Positions 1 to 5,450 are shown, numbered from the stretch's first letter. The stretch: DNA of 6,695 bases from Streptosporangiaceae bacterium (GCA_030042885.1 JASHYW010000682.1:1-6695), one strand, 5' to 3'. Notes: a model not told the origin generated them from the letters alone. A program made the numbers and translations.

Positions 1-749
1 TGCCAGCGGAACCGCCACGCGACGAACCCGGCGCCTGCGGCGGTCCACAACCCGAGGTTCACCAGATCCCAGCCGGGGAAGGGCCGTACCGTGTACGCAC
101 CCTGCAGGAGCTGGGCGAGCGCCTTGACCGGGAACGCGTCCACCAAACGCGACAGCCACTGCGGCAGGCCGCTGAAGGTGGGGTCGAAGACGCCGGAAAT
201 GATCGCGATCGGCAGGAAGCTGGCGTAGGCAACCGGTCCGGCTGACTCGGCGCTGGTGATGACCGAGCTGATGGCCAGGCCCAGCGTGGCGAAGCACACG
301 ATCCCCAGGGTCAGCCCGGCGGAAAGCGCCAGCAGCCCGCCCGGGCGCGGGCTGGCGCCGAAGGCGAGCCAGCCGATCAGCCCGGTACACGCCGTGATGC
401 AGATCGCGGTCGCGACGGTGCTGGCCAGAAGGCCGCCCAGGTAAGCCGCGGACGGCAGCGGAGTAGTCCTGATCCGCTTGAGCACCCCGTCGTGGCGCAG
501 CACCGCGACCTTGGACCCGAGGTTCACGTAGGCGGCCACGATCACCCCGAAGGCCAGGATGCCGGGCACGAAGACCGTAGTGTTCTTGATGTGCGTGCCC
601 GGCAGGTAAGTGCCGACGTTGGCGGCCCCGATCAGCAGCAGGATCATCAGCGGGAAGACGAAGGTGAACAGGGCGTACTCCGCGCTGCGCCAGAAGCTGC
701 GCTGCTCGAGCACCGCCTGCCGGGCGGCGAGGCGAACCGATCTGGTCAC
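1..749 (-). CDS. ABC-2 type exporter permease (DrrB-like), 3' end cut by window edge
   Basis: Membrane subunit that would pair with the adjacent ATPase to export a drug, lipid or similar amphipathic substrate. I translated it from the GTG at 749, which overlaps the ATPase stop in a GTGA junction; 249 codons are visible with no stop. About six hydrophobic segments can be seen (roughly residues 26-42, 61-76, 103-130, 141-163, 172-190, 226-246). The family hallmarks are present: a cytosolic LKRIRTTPLP motif at 90-99 and the FLPIAIISGVF helix at 178-188. ABC-2 permeases of this type are usually about 250-260 residues, so only a few residues are probably missing beyond base 1. The sequence does not reveal the substrate; DrrB-like describes architecture only. 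Expression should follow the TetR-controlled promoter upstream of the operon. Confidence 0.93.
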   Translation of the reverse strand, partial: MTRSVRLAARQAVLEQRSFWRSAEYALFTFVFPLMILLLIGAANVGTYLPGTHIKNTTVFVPGILAFGVIVAAYVNLGSKVAVLRHDGVLKRIRTTPLPSAAYLGGLLASTVATAICITACTGLIGWLAFGASPRPGGLLALSAGLTLGIVCFATLGLAISSVITSAESAGPVAYASFLPIAIISGVFDPTFSGLPQWLSRLVDAFPVKALAQLLQGAYTVRPFPGWDLVNLGLWTAAGAGFVAWRFRW

Positions 750-1702
750 GTGCGGTCTCCGTTGGCTAGGCCTGCGAGCGGGTCCGGGCTGGTGCCAGTG
801 AGCTGCAGGTACGTGTCCTCCAGGCTGGGCGCGGTGACGGCCAGGCCGTCCAGGTCACCCAGGCTGTTCTGCTGCGCCCAGTCGAGCAGGCGCCGCAGCG
901 TCGTGGCGGCGTGAGCGGTGTGGCAGACCGACATGGGCCCGCGCACCGCCAGGTCGATCCCGTCCGGCAGCGCGACCTGGCCGCCGCGCAGGGCCGAGGG
1001 TGTGGTGAAGGAGATCCGGGTGGCCAGGCCGGCCCGCGCGGCAACCTCCTGCGTCGTCCCGGCCAGCTCGATCCGGCCCGCCCGCAAGATGGCGATCCGG
1101 TCGGCCAGCTGCTCCGCCTCGTCCAGGTAGTGGGTGGTGAGCAGGATCGTCTTGCCCAGCCCGCGCAGGTTCTCGATCGCCGCCCAGCACCGCCGGCGCG
1201 CCTCCGGGTCGAAGCCGGTGGTCGGCTCGTCGAGGAAGACGAGGTCGGGGTCGCCCGCGAGGGCCAGGGCGAAGTCCAGGCGGCGGCGCTGGCCGACCGA
1301 CAGCTTGCGCACCTGGGTGTTCCTGGCCTCGGTCAGCTCCACGACCTCGAGCAGGTCGCCGAGCGGCCGGGGGTCCGGGTAGTAGCTGCGCCACATCTCG
1401 ATGAGCTCGGCCACCCGGGCCTGCCGGGGGAAACCGCACTCCTGCAAGACCATCCCCGCGCGCTCGCGAAGCCTGGCCGCCTCGGTCGCCGGGTCCAGGC
1501 CGAGGACGCGCACCGTGCCGGCCGTCGGCGTCCGGAAGCCCTCCAGGATCTCCAGGGTGGTGGTCTTGCCCGCGCCGTTCGGGCCGAGCAGGCAGAACAC
1601 CTCGCCGTAGCGGATATCGAAGTCGACGCCCCGCAGCACCTGGGCCGCGCCGTAGCTCATCCGCAGGCCGCGAACCTGCACCGCCAGGCCTTCCGTCATC
1701 AC
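746..1702 (-). CDS. ABC transporter ATP-binding protein (DrrA-like exporter ATPase)
   Basis: Cytoplasmic ATPase that powers the adjacent ABC-2 permease. All motifs of an active nucleotide-binding domain are present: Walker A GPNGAGKTT at residues 40-48, Q-loop Q87, signature LSVGQ at 134-138, Walker B DLVFLDEP at 153-160, D-loop GFDP at 163-166 and switch histidine H191. After about residue 225 comes the C-terminal extension typical of DrrA-type exporters, ending in a SLEDTYLQLTG motif (293-303). The length of 318 aa is normal for that group. The start could be GTG at 1702 (4-base overlap with the TetR stop) or the next codon, ATG at 1699 (1-base overlap, TGATG). Either gives the same protein apart from one residue and implies translational coupling, since no separate ribosome site is evident. 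Function is certain at family level; the substrate is unknown. Confidence 0.96.
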   Translation of the reverse strand: MMTEGLAVQVRGLRMSYGAAQVLRGVDFDIRYGEVFCLLGPNGAGKTTTLEILEGFRTPTAGTVRVLGLDPATEAARLRERAGMVLQECGFPRQARVAELIEMWRSYYPDPRPLGDLLEVVELTEARNTQVRKLSVGQRRRLDFALALAGDPDLVFLDEPTTGFDPEARRRCWAAIENLRGLGKTILLTTHYLDEAEQLADRIAILRAGRIELAGTTQEVAARAGLATRISFTTPSALRGGQVALPDGIDLAVRGPMSVCHTAHAATTLRRLLDWAQQNSLGDLDGLAVTAPSLEDTYLQLTGTSPDPLAGLANGDRT

Positions 1703-2424
1703 GCCTGCACCGCCGCGGCCAGAGCCGGGACCAGCGCGTGCACGAGCGCATCGACCGCGGTGTCCTCGGCCACGTGGGCGGGGATGGCGGCGCCGTCTGG
1801 GTCGGAGAACCGGTGCCGGGCGAACCAGGTCAGCGTCTCCAGGACCAGCCGGGCTGCGGCCGCCGCGTCTGGCGTGCGGCGCAACATGCCCGCCTGGGCC
1901 CGGCCGTCCAGGTACCTGGTCAGCGCGGCCAGCACGGGAGCCCGGATCCCCGCATTGAGCAGGTCCGCCATCTCCGGTAGTTCACGAGCCGAGCGTTCGA
2001 GCATGTCCGCGGCCTCCCTGGTCCGCGATTCAAGGTCGTACAATTCCCTGAGGATTCCCTCCAGCTCCGCCGCAGGGTCGCTGGAGGCGGAGGAAGTTTG
2101 ACCTGAAAGCGCGTCGGCGAGCGCGCCGAACGGGACCACCTCGGCGATGAACTCGCGTGCCTCCCGCAGGGTGGCGCCCAGCGGCGCGGGTGACAACGGC
2201 AGGTCGCCCTCCGGCAGGTCCTCCAGCAGCAGCGCGTGCCGGATGGCCAGCACGAACAGGCCTTCCTTGCTGTCCACGTACCGGTAGATCGCCGCTTCGG
2301 TCAGGCCCATCTCGGCCGCAACGTCGCTCATCCTGGCTGACCGGTAGCCTTCGCGGGTGAACACCCGCACGGCCGCGGCGATCAGTTCGCCGAGCCGCTC
2401 GTGCGCATCGCGTTTGCCCGTCAT
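1699..2424 (-). CDS. TetR/AcrR-family transcriptional repressor of the ABC exporter operon
   Basis: One-component repressor, first gene of the exporter operon. Starting at ATG 2424 it has 241 aa. The N-terminal TetR helix-turn-helix spans about residues 10-58, with the recognition part MSDVAAEMGLTEAAIYRYVDSK (residues 32-53, given here as family motif) followed by GLF. The rest is a variable, mostly helical ligand-binding and dimer domain with no recognisable ligand signature. An upstream in-frame GTG at 2457 gives 11 more residues, but it lies inside the operator repeat and upstream of the -10 box, so I reject it. The ATG (or the adjacent GTG at 2427) sits right after TATAAT, suggesting a leaderless transcript. 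Its stop overlaps the ATPase start. By analogy with other TetR-exporter pairs it probably represses its own operon until an exported compound binds; that is inference. Confidence 0.94.
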   Translation of the reverse strand: MTGKRDAHERLGELIAAAVRVFTREGYRSARMSDVAAEMGLTEAAIYRYVDSKEGLFVLAIRHALLLEDLPEGDLPLSPAPLGATLREAREFIAEVVPFGALADALSGQTSSASSDPAAELEGILRELYDLESRTREAADMLERSARELPEMADLLNAGIRAPVLAALTRYLDGRAQAGMLRRTPDAAAAARLVLETLTWFARHRFSDPDGAAIPAHVAEDTAVDALVHALVPALAAAVQA

Positions 2425-2431
2425 CACCGGG

Positions 2432-2437
2432 ATTATA
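2432..2437 (-). promoter_or_regulatory. -10 box of the TetR-ABC operon (leaderless)
   Basis: Read on the minus strand this is a perfect TATAAT, followed by seven bases (CCCGGTG) and the ATG at 2424. That spacing puts the transcription start at or next to the start codon, so the mRNA would have no leader. No consensus -35 is seen; the -35 position (about 2455-2460) falls inside the inverted repeat. Confidence 0.75.
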
Positions 2438-2439
2438 TG

Positions 2440-2462
2440 AGTAAGTGAGTGGTTCACTTACT
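2440..2462. promoter_or_regulatory. Palindromic operator, probably for the TetR regulator
   Basis: A perfect inverted repeat: arm AGTAAGTGA (2440-2448), 5-base centre (2449-2453), arm TCACTTACT (2454-2462). It begins two bases upstream of the operon's TATAAT box and covers the expected -35 region, so a bound dimer would block RNA polymerase. Length and symmetry fit TetR-family operators. It is the only extended perfect palindrome in the 85-base divergent region, and it could also affect the plus-strand AraC remnant. Binding by the neighbouring TetR is inferred from position. Confidence 0.8.
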
Positions 2463-2509
2463 TAACGGGACGAAAGGCGATAAATTCCCGCGCCGCGGGA
2501 CCAGGGACG

Positions 2510-2878
2510 ATGAAGCCAGCCGACGTCACCTCGCTGCGGATACTGCGCCTGGCCAGGGACCGGGTCGACCGCGATCACGCCGAGCCGGTCGGCATCGCGG
2601 CGCTGGCCACCGGGGCGGGTTACTCGCGCGAGCACTTCATCCGCGCCTTCCGGGCCGCCTACGGCGAGACGCCTGGCCGGTACCGGACCCGGCGCCGGGT
2701 GGAGCGCGCCTGCGAGCTGCTCCGCTCGGCCAACCTGACCGTGACCGAGATCTGCTATGCGGGACGACTCGGGCAACTGGTACAGCTTCACCCAGCGGAC
2801 GGCCTGAGCCCAGCGCCGTTCGGCGAAGACGCGCGACCGGCGTCACGAGCCGGTGGTACCACGGACCGTTCGGCATAA
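2510..2878 (+). pseudogene. AraC/XylS-type DNA-binding domain gene, second HTH disrupted
   Basis: The frame from ATG 2510 encodes a short stand-alone AraC-type DNA-binding domain. Residues 29-52 form the first helix-turn-helix (IAALATGAGYSREHFIRAF then YGETPGRY), residues 61-83 the linker and start of the second (RRRVERACELLRSANLTVTE, ICYA). After ICYA the family expects VGF-SSLGSFSRRF-type residues. Here the frame reads unrelated sequence, while a short stretch in the next frame (2764-2807) reads SGNWYSFTQR, resembling the missing helix before its own stop. The original frame then regains a family-like LSPAPF at 99-104. The segment is also about four residues short. This pattern suggests two compensating indels or a small deletion, leaving a non-functional second HTH. 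A weak GGGA lies just before the start. The tail to 2878 looks non-conserved. A sequencing error could mimic this. Confidence 0.62.
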
Positions 2879-2893
2879 ATATCTGCCTGAGCC

Positions 2894-2916
2894 GGCTACG
2901 GCGGACGGCCGCAGCC
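2894..2916 (+). terminator. Candidate hairpin after the AraC remnant
   Basis: GGCT-A-CGGC (2894-2902) can pair with GCCG-C-AGCC (2908-2916) around a five-base loop, with one A-C mismatch. It sits 16 bases after the AraC-remnant stop and before the DUF1707 promoter. There is no T tract, so termination is only a possibility. Confidence 0.3.
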
Positions 2917-2947
2917 CGACGGCGGGTGAGCGGCGACGAGCCTGGCT

Positions 2948-2953
2948 TAGAGT
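2948..2953 (+). promoter_or_regulatory. -10 box for the DUF1707 gene (leaderless)
   Basis: TAGAGT, matching the TAnnnT consensus, followed by six bases and the ATG at 2960. No Shine-Dalgarno sequence lies between them, so translation would start at the 5' end of the mRNA. No -35 match is obvious. Confidence 0.55.
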
Positions 2954-2959
2954 TTCCTC

Positions 2960-3601
2960 ATGGCGGATTCCGAACCTGGAAACGAGGTGGCGCGGAGCGA
3001 GCTGCGTGCCTCCCACGAGGACCGGGACCGGGTGGTCGAAATGCTGCGGGTGTCCGCGGGCGACGGGCGGCTGACCGCCGAGGAGCTCGACGAGCGCCTG
3101 GAACTGGCCATGACGGCCCGGACGTACGGGGAGCTGGCCAGGCTGGTCGCCGACCTGCCCGCAGCCGGATCGGTGGCCGGCGCGCCGGCGCCGCGGGTCA
3201 AGGATGTGATCCGGTTCGACTGCGGCAGCGGCCACGCCAAGCGGGACGGCCGCTGGGTGGTGCCGCAGCGAATTGAGGCGCGGGTCCGCAGCGGCCACCT
3301 GAAGCTGGATTTCACGCAGGCGGTCATCACGCAGCCGTCGCTCCAGCTCGACGCGGAAGTACGCAGCGGTCACATCATCCTGGTCACCAAGCCGGGCATC
3401 GTCGTCGACACCGATGACGTAGCGGTCCGCAGCGGCCATATCAAGGTGCGCGCCCCGTGGGGTCATGACGTCCCCGAGGTGCTGCGGATCGAGGTGACGG
3501 GCAAGGTCGGCAGCGGCCATCTGATCGCGCGCCCGCCGCGCCGGACGTTCTGGCAGTGGCTGACCAGGCAGCCATGGCCGTACCAGATCGCGGCGCGCTG
3601 A
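2960..3601 (+). CDS. DUF1707 domain protein with SGH-repeat C-terminal domain
   Basis: A 213-aa soluble protein of unknown function. Residues 12-66 are a DUF1707 (SHOCT-like) domain: RASHEDRDRVVEMLR, then GRLTAEELDERLELAMTARTYGEL and a DLP motif. From about residue 80 to 190 there is a strand-rich region carrying five SGH motifs at residues 90, 111, 136, 158 and 185, three of them RSGH followed by two hydrophobic or charged residues. The 21-27 residue spacing resembles the short strand repeats of DUF4097/LiaF-like C-terminal domains, suggesting a small beta-solenoid. Many DUF1707 proteins carry membrane helices; none is visible here and there is no signal peptide, so it is probably cytosolic. 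The C-terminal WQWLTRQPWPYQ is tryptophan-rich. The start is supported by a -10 box six bases upstream. It converges with the HAD gene. Role not known. Confidence 0.92.
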   Translation: MADSEPGNEVARSELRASHEDRDRVVEMLRVSAGDGRLTAEELDERLELAMTARTYGELARLVADLPAAGSVAGAPAPRVKDVIRFDCGSGHAKRDGRWVVPQRIEARVRSGHLKLDFTQAVITQPSLQLDAEVRSGHIILVTKPGIVVDTDDVAVRSGHIKVRAPWGHDVPEVLRIEVTGKVGSGHLIARPPRRTFWQWLTRQPWPYQIAAR

Positions 3602-3631
3602 CCGCTGACGCTGATCGTGGTTGCCGGGCGG

Positions 3632-3669
3632 GCCGCGCCAGCGAAAGGCTGTCCTGGTGCCCGCGCGGC
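3632..3669. terminator. Candidate bidirectional terminator between convergent genes
   Basis: The 67-base gap between the stops of the DUF1707 and HAD genes contains GCCGCGC (3632-3638) and its complement GCGCGGC (3663-3669), a 7-bp GC stem with a 24-base loop. The right arm touches the HAD stop codon. No T tract is present and the loop is long, so this is tentative and rests mainly on the tail-to-tail position. Confidence 0.28.
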
Positions 3670-4277
3670 TAGAGCACGGACCGGTACCAGTCCGGGAAGC
3701 CAGCCAGCGAGTCGAGGACAACGTCGGCGCCCGCGGCAGCCAGTTCCCGGCCGGAGAAGGAGCCGGTGGTGACGCCGACCGCCCGCACCCCGGCGTCAGC
3801 GGCGGCGGCCATGTCCGGCGGGCTGTCGCCGACGTAGGCGGCCGCGTCCAGGTCCCTCAGCACCGCCGCCTTCTCCGCCCCGTGCACGTGGGTGAACAGC
3901 TCGTCGACCGCCAGTCCCACGGCCCGCAGGCTCGGCTCCACCGACATCGCGTGCTTGGCCGTGATGATCACCACCCGCTCCCCGGCCGCCCGGACCGCCG
4001 CCACAGCCTCGCGCGCACCGGGCATGATGGTCGTCAGCTGCGGCGCCAGCCGCACGTAGTGCCGCCGGTAGCAGGCGGCCGCCGCGACGCGCTGGCCGGG
4101 CGGGAACCAGAACGCCACCTCGTCTTCCAGCTTGATCCCGAGCCTGCTGTCCACCGCGGCCAGGTCGATCACGGTCGCGGTGTCCCGGGCGAGTTCGGCG
4201 AAGGCGGCCATGATGGCGGGCCGGGAGTCGATCAGCGTCATGTCCAGGTCAAAGCCGACCGGGCCCCGCTGGCCCAT
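3669..4277 (-). CDS. HAD-superfamily hydrolase, phosphoglycolate phosphatase-like
   Basis: A 202-aa haloacid dehalogenase-type phosphatase. Motif I is FDLDMTLID with nucleophile D10, general acid D12 and T14; motif II is IITAK with T106; the motif III lysine is likely K136 (GAEKAAVL); motif IV is GDSPPDM with D151 and D155. Residues 17-85 form the helical cap (type C1), as in phosphoglycolate or pyrophosphate phosphatases. Methionine replaces the usual glycine in DLDGT, which does not affect the catalytic residues. All catalytic positions are intact, so it should be an active Mg-dependent phosphatase in the cytosol; its substrate cannot be read from sequence. The ATG at 4277 follows a purine-rich GGGGGCAGG that can serve as ribosome site. 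It stands alone on its strand, with a candidate promoter about 60-90 bases upstream. Confidence 0.93.
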   Translation of the reverse strand: MGQRGPVGFDLDMTLIDSRPAIMAAFAELARDTATVIDLAAVDSRLGIKLEDEVAFWFPPGQRVAAAACYRRHYVRLAPQLTTIMPGAREAVAAVRAAGERVVIITAKHAMSVEPSLRAVGLAVDELFTHVHGAEKAAVLRDLDAAAYVGDSPPDMAAAADAGVRAVGVTTGSFSGRELAAAGADVVLDSLAGFPDWYRSVL

Positions 4278-4338
4278 CCTGCCCCCGTTGCCGTCCGCAG
4301 CTGCCCGGGGCCGACGGGCCCGGACCGGTCACCTTCGC

Positions 4339-4368
4339 ATTCTGCTCGGTCCGCAGGGTCACGGTCAA
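4339..4368 (-). promoter_or_regulatory. Candidate promoter for the HAD phosphatase gene
   Basis: On the minus strand TTGACC (4363-4368) and CAGAAT (4339-4344) are separated by 18 bases, a reasonable primary-sigma-type promoter. It would give a leader of roughly 55 bases before the ATG at 4277. This is the only place in the window where a recognisable -35 hexamer and a -10 box occur together. Confidence 0.45.
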
Positions 4369-4436
4369 ACCGGGAATTCAAGACCTATTTTGCCGAACGG
4401 CCGGTGGTATGAACCGCTCGCGCCAGGTCCCCTGCC

Positions 4437-4442
4437 TAGAAT
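4437..4442 (+). promoter_or_regulatory. -10 box ahead of the SnoaL-like relic
   Basis: TAGAAT followed by eight bases and the ATG at 4451. It fits the leaderless layout of the neighbouring genes and supports 4451, not the earlier in-frame ATG at 4409, as the ancestral start. Confidence 0.45.
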
Positions 4443-4450
4443 CGTGGGTC

Positions 4451-4608
4451 ATGGCCGATCGCGTCGAGAACCATTTCCGAATGTTCAACGAATCCGTCCG
4501 CAGCCACGACCGGACGGCATTCCTTGCCACATTCACGCCGGATGCGGTGATGAGATTCAACGGGCCCGTGCGGGGCCGTACATCGGATCGGAACAGATTG
4601 CCCGCGCG
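4451..4608 (+). pseudogene. SnoaL/NTF2-like domain gene, frameshifted and truncated
   Basis: From ATG 4451 the frame reads MADRVENHFRMFNESVRSHD and continues with a FLATFTPDAVMRFNGPV segment (residues 26-42). This is typical of the N-terminal helix and first strand of SnoaL-like/NTF2-like proteins. Family members then usually continue with a GPY-x-G-x-x-x-IA motif. That motif is present, GPYIGSEQIARA, but in a different frame (4573-4608), consistent with loss of one base (or gain of two) near 4565-4572. Read straight through, the frame hits arginine-rich nonsense and stops at 4624. A full SnoaL protein has about 110-140 residues; nothing after IARA matches the family, so the rest is deleted. 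Codons such as AGA, GCA and ACA are also less GC-biased than in neighbouring genes, consistent with decay. The original activity is unknown. Confidence 0.6.
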
Positions 4609-4703
4609 CCATCGGCGACGATGAGCTCATCGAGGCCGTCGACGCCTCCTATGCGGCTATCGCCAGCAAGCTGCCCAGAAAAGACCGCCCGGCGCACACC
4701 TGA
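4608..4703 (+). pseudogene. C-terminal remnant of another gene, possibly YjbR/MmcQ family
   Basis: Directly after the SnoaL remnant, in the third frame, codons 4608-4703 read AIGDDELIEAVDASYAAIAS followed by KLPRKDRPAHT and a TGA. The pattern of an acidic ELIE-x-x-x-x-SY helix, then KLP and a basic tail, resembles the C-termini of YjbR/MmcQ-type proteins, whose last helix often ends in SY-x-x-V-x-x-KLP. No start or earlier part of such a gene is present, so this would be a 3' fragment fused to the SnoaL fragment by a deletion. The family match is from memory and short; the alternative is that this open stretch is chance or an extreme SnoaL tail. Confidence 0.33.
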
Positions 4704-4830
4704 CCGCGTAACTGGTCTCCGGATAATATCGCTATTCCTGGGGCGGGACTGGCGATAAAGGCGAGTTACCGATATGACCTGTGAAACAATCTGCGCCCTG
4801 CATACGGTATCGTTATTTATAATAACGGTT
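4704..4830 (+). promoter_or_regulatory. AT-rich upstream region of the Nudix gene
   Basis: This stretch is markedly richer in A/T than the rest of the window. It holds GATAATATCGCTATT around 4722-4737, an AAAGGCGAG ribosome-site-like sequence (4757-4765) eight bases before an in-frame ATG at 4774, and the promoter palindrome described separately. Two similar 19-base stretches (4766-4784 and 4823-4841, 14 matches) each contain ATGACC at a candidate start codon. Confidence 0.4.
4811..4827. promoter_or_regulatory. Palindrome overlapping the Nudix -10 box (TATAAT, 4818-4823)
   Basis: CGTTATT (4811-4817) and AATAACG (4821-4827) are perfect inverted arms around a TAT centre. The centre and right arm contain TATAAT at 4818-4823, which lies seven bases before the ATG at 4831, a consensus leaderless promoter. 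A protein bound to the palindrome would cover the -10 box. A 7-base direct repeat TAACGGT (4823-4829 and 4839-4845, 16 bases apart) overlaps it and flanks the start codon. No cognate regulator is identified. Confidence 0.6.
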
Positions 4831-5361
4831 ATGACCAGTAACGGTGAGGACGGCACGGAAGGGGCCGGCCCGGCCGCGGAAGCCGAACCGCTCCCGGCGA
4901 TCCCGGTGTCGGCCGGAGCGCTCATCTTCGACCGGGCGGGTCGGCTGCTGATCCTCAAGCCGACCTACAAGACGGGCTGGACAATCCCCGGCGGCGTCAT
5001 GGAGGCGGACGGGGAGACGCCCTGGGAGGCCTGCCGACGTGAAGCGCGCGAAGAGTGCGGCATTGACCTGACCCGGGGTCGGCTGGCGGCGATGGATTTC
5101 CGCCGGCCGCGCCCCGGCCGCCCGGGGGGCATCCGGTTCCTGTTCGACTGCGGCCAGGTCAGCGACAAGGTTCTGGCCGGCCTCGTGGTTCAGCCTGAGG
5201 AGATCTCCGAGTACAGGTTCGCGCCACTTCCCGCTGCGCTCGGCCTGCTCCGGGGCCCGATCAGGCGGCGGGTGCGGGCGGCCACTCGCGGCCGCGGACC
5301 GGTCTACCTGGAGGACGGCCGTCCGGTGCCCGGGCTCGATGGCCCGGTGCCCAGGTCATGA
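4831..5361 (+). CDS. Nudix hydrolase
   Basis: A 176-aa cytosolic Nudix protein likely to hydrolyse a nucleoside-diphosphate-linked compound with Mg or Mn. The fold starts at VSAGALIFDRAGRLLILKPT (26-45), then GWTIPGG (49-55), and the Nudix box follows at 55-78: E62, REAREECGI at 70-78, with metal ligands E71, E74 and E75. The box has one residue more than the textbook G-x5-E spacing (G55-x6-E62); as I recall, this occurs in related actinobacterial proteins with the same EADGETPWEACRRE wording. Residues 1-24 are acidic and proline/alanine-rich, probably disordered. I choose ATG 4831 because a perfect TATAAT lies seven bases upstream. An in-frame ATG at 4774 with an RBS-like AAAGGCGAG would add a hydrophobic 19-residue extension and remains possible. 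It converges on the MFS gene. Substrate unknown. Confidence 0.92.
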   Translation: MTSNGEDGTEGAGPAAEAEPLPAIPVSAGALIFDRAGRLLILKPTYKTGWTIPGGVMEADGETPWEACRREAREECGIDLTRGRLAAMDFRRPRPGRPGGIRFLFDCGQVSDKVLAGLVVQPEEISEYRFAPLPAALGLLRGPIRRRVRAATRGRGPVYLEDGRPVPGLDGPVPRS

Positions 5362-5385
5362 CGGGCACGACGGCCTGCCATGGAA

Positions 5386-5445
5386 GGCGCTCATACCCGG
5401 GTGCGCCGCGGTGACGCCAGCCGGTGATCCTCGGCCCTTACCGGC
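5386..5445. terminator. Candidate termination region between Nudix and MFS genes
   Basis: The 89-base gap between these convergent stops contains two modest GC hairpins: GGCGC (5386-5390) with GCGCC (5403-5407), enclosing a perfect ACCCGGGT palindrome (5395-5402), and GCCGGT (5420-5425) with ACCGGC (5440-5445). Neither has a T tract. Position is the main argument for a shared terminator. Confidence 0.28.
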
Positions 5446-5450
5446 CAGGC

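Noticed and set aside
855..1751. Second long minus-strand frame (298 codons) overlapping the ATPase
   Set aside because: Arg/Pro/Gly-rich shadow in a shifted frame; the true frame carries the Walker, signature and switch motifs.
911..2101. Long plus-strand open frame (396 codons) opposite the ABC ATPase and TetR genes
   Set aside because: It is antisense to two genes with complete family motifs; its translation is low-complexity and matches no family. Such frames arise from GC-rich third positions.
2425..2457. N-terminal extension of the TetR protein from GTG 2457
   Set aside because: The extra codons lie across the inverted repeat and the TATAAT box, upstream of the likely transcription start.
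2486..2500. Small inverted repeat TCCCGC-GCC-GCGGGA upstream of the AraC remnant
   Set aside because: Six-bp GC-only arms are common by chance at this base composition, and no function is indicated by position.
2843..3721. Minus-strand open frame (292 codons) opposite the DUF1707 gene
   Set aside because: Antisense to a gene with a recognisable domain and a promoter; no motif in its translation.
3621..4412. Plus-strand open frame (263 codons) opposite the HAD phosphatase
   Set aside because: The opposite strand has all four HAD motifs; this frame is a compositional shadow.
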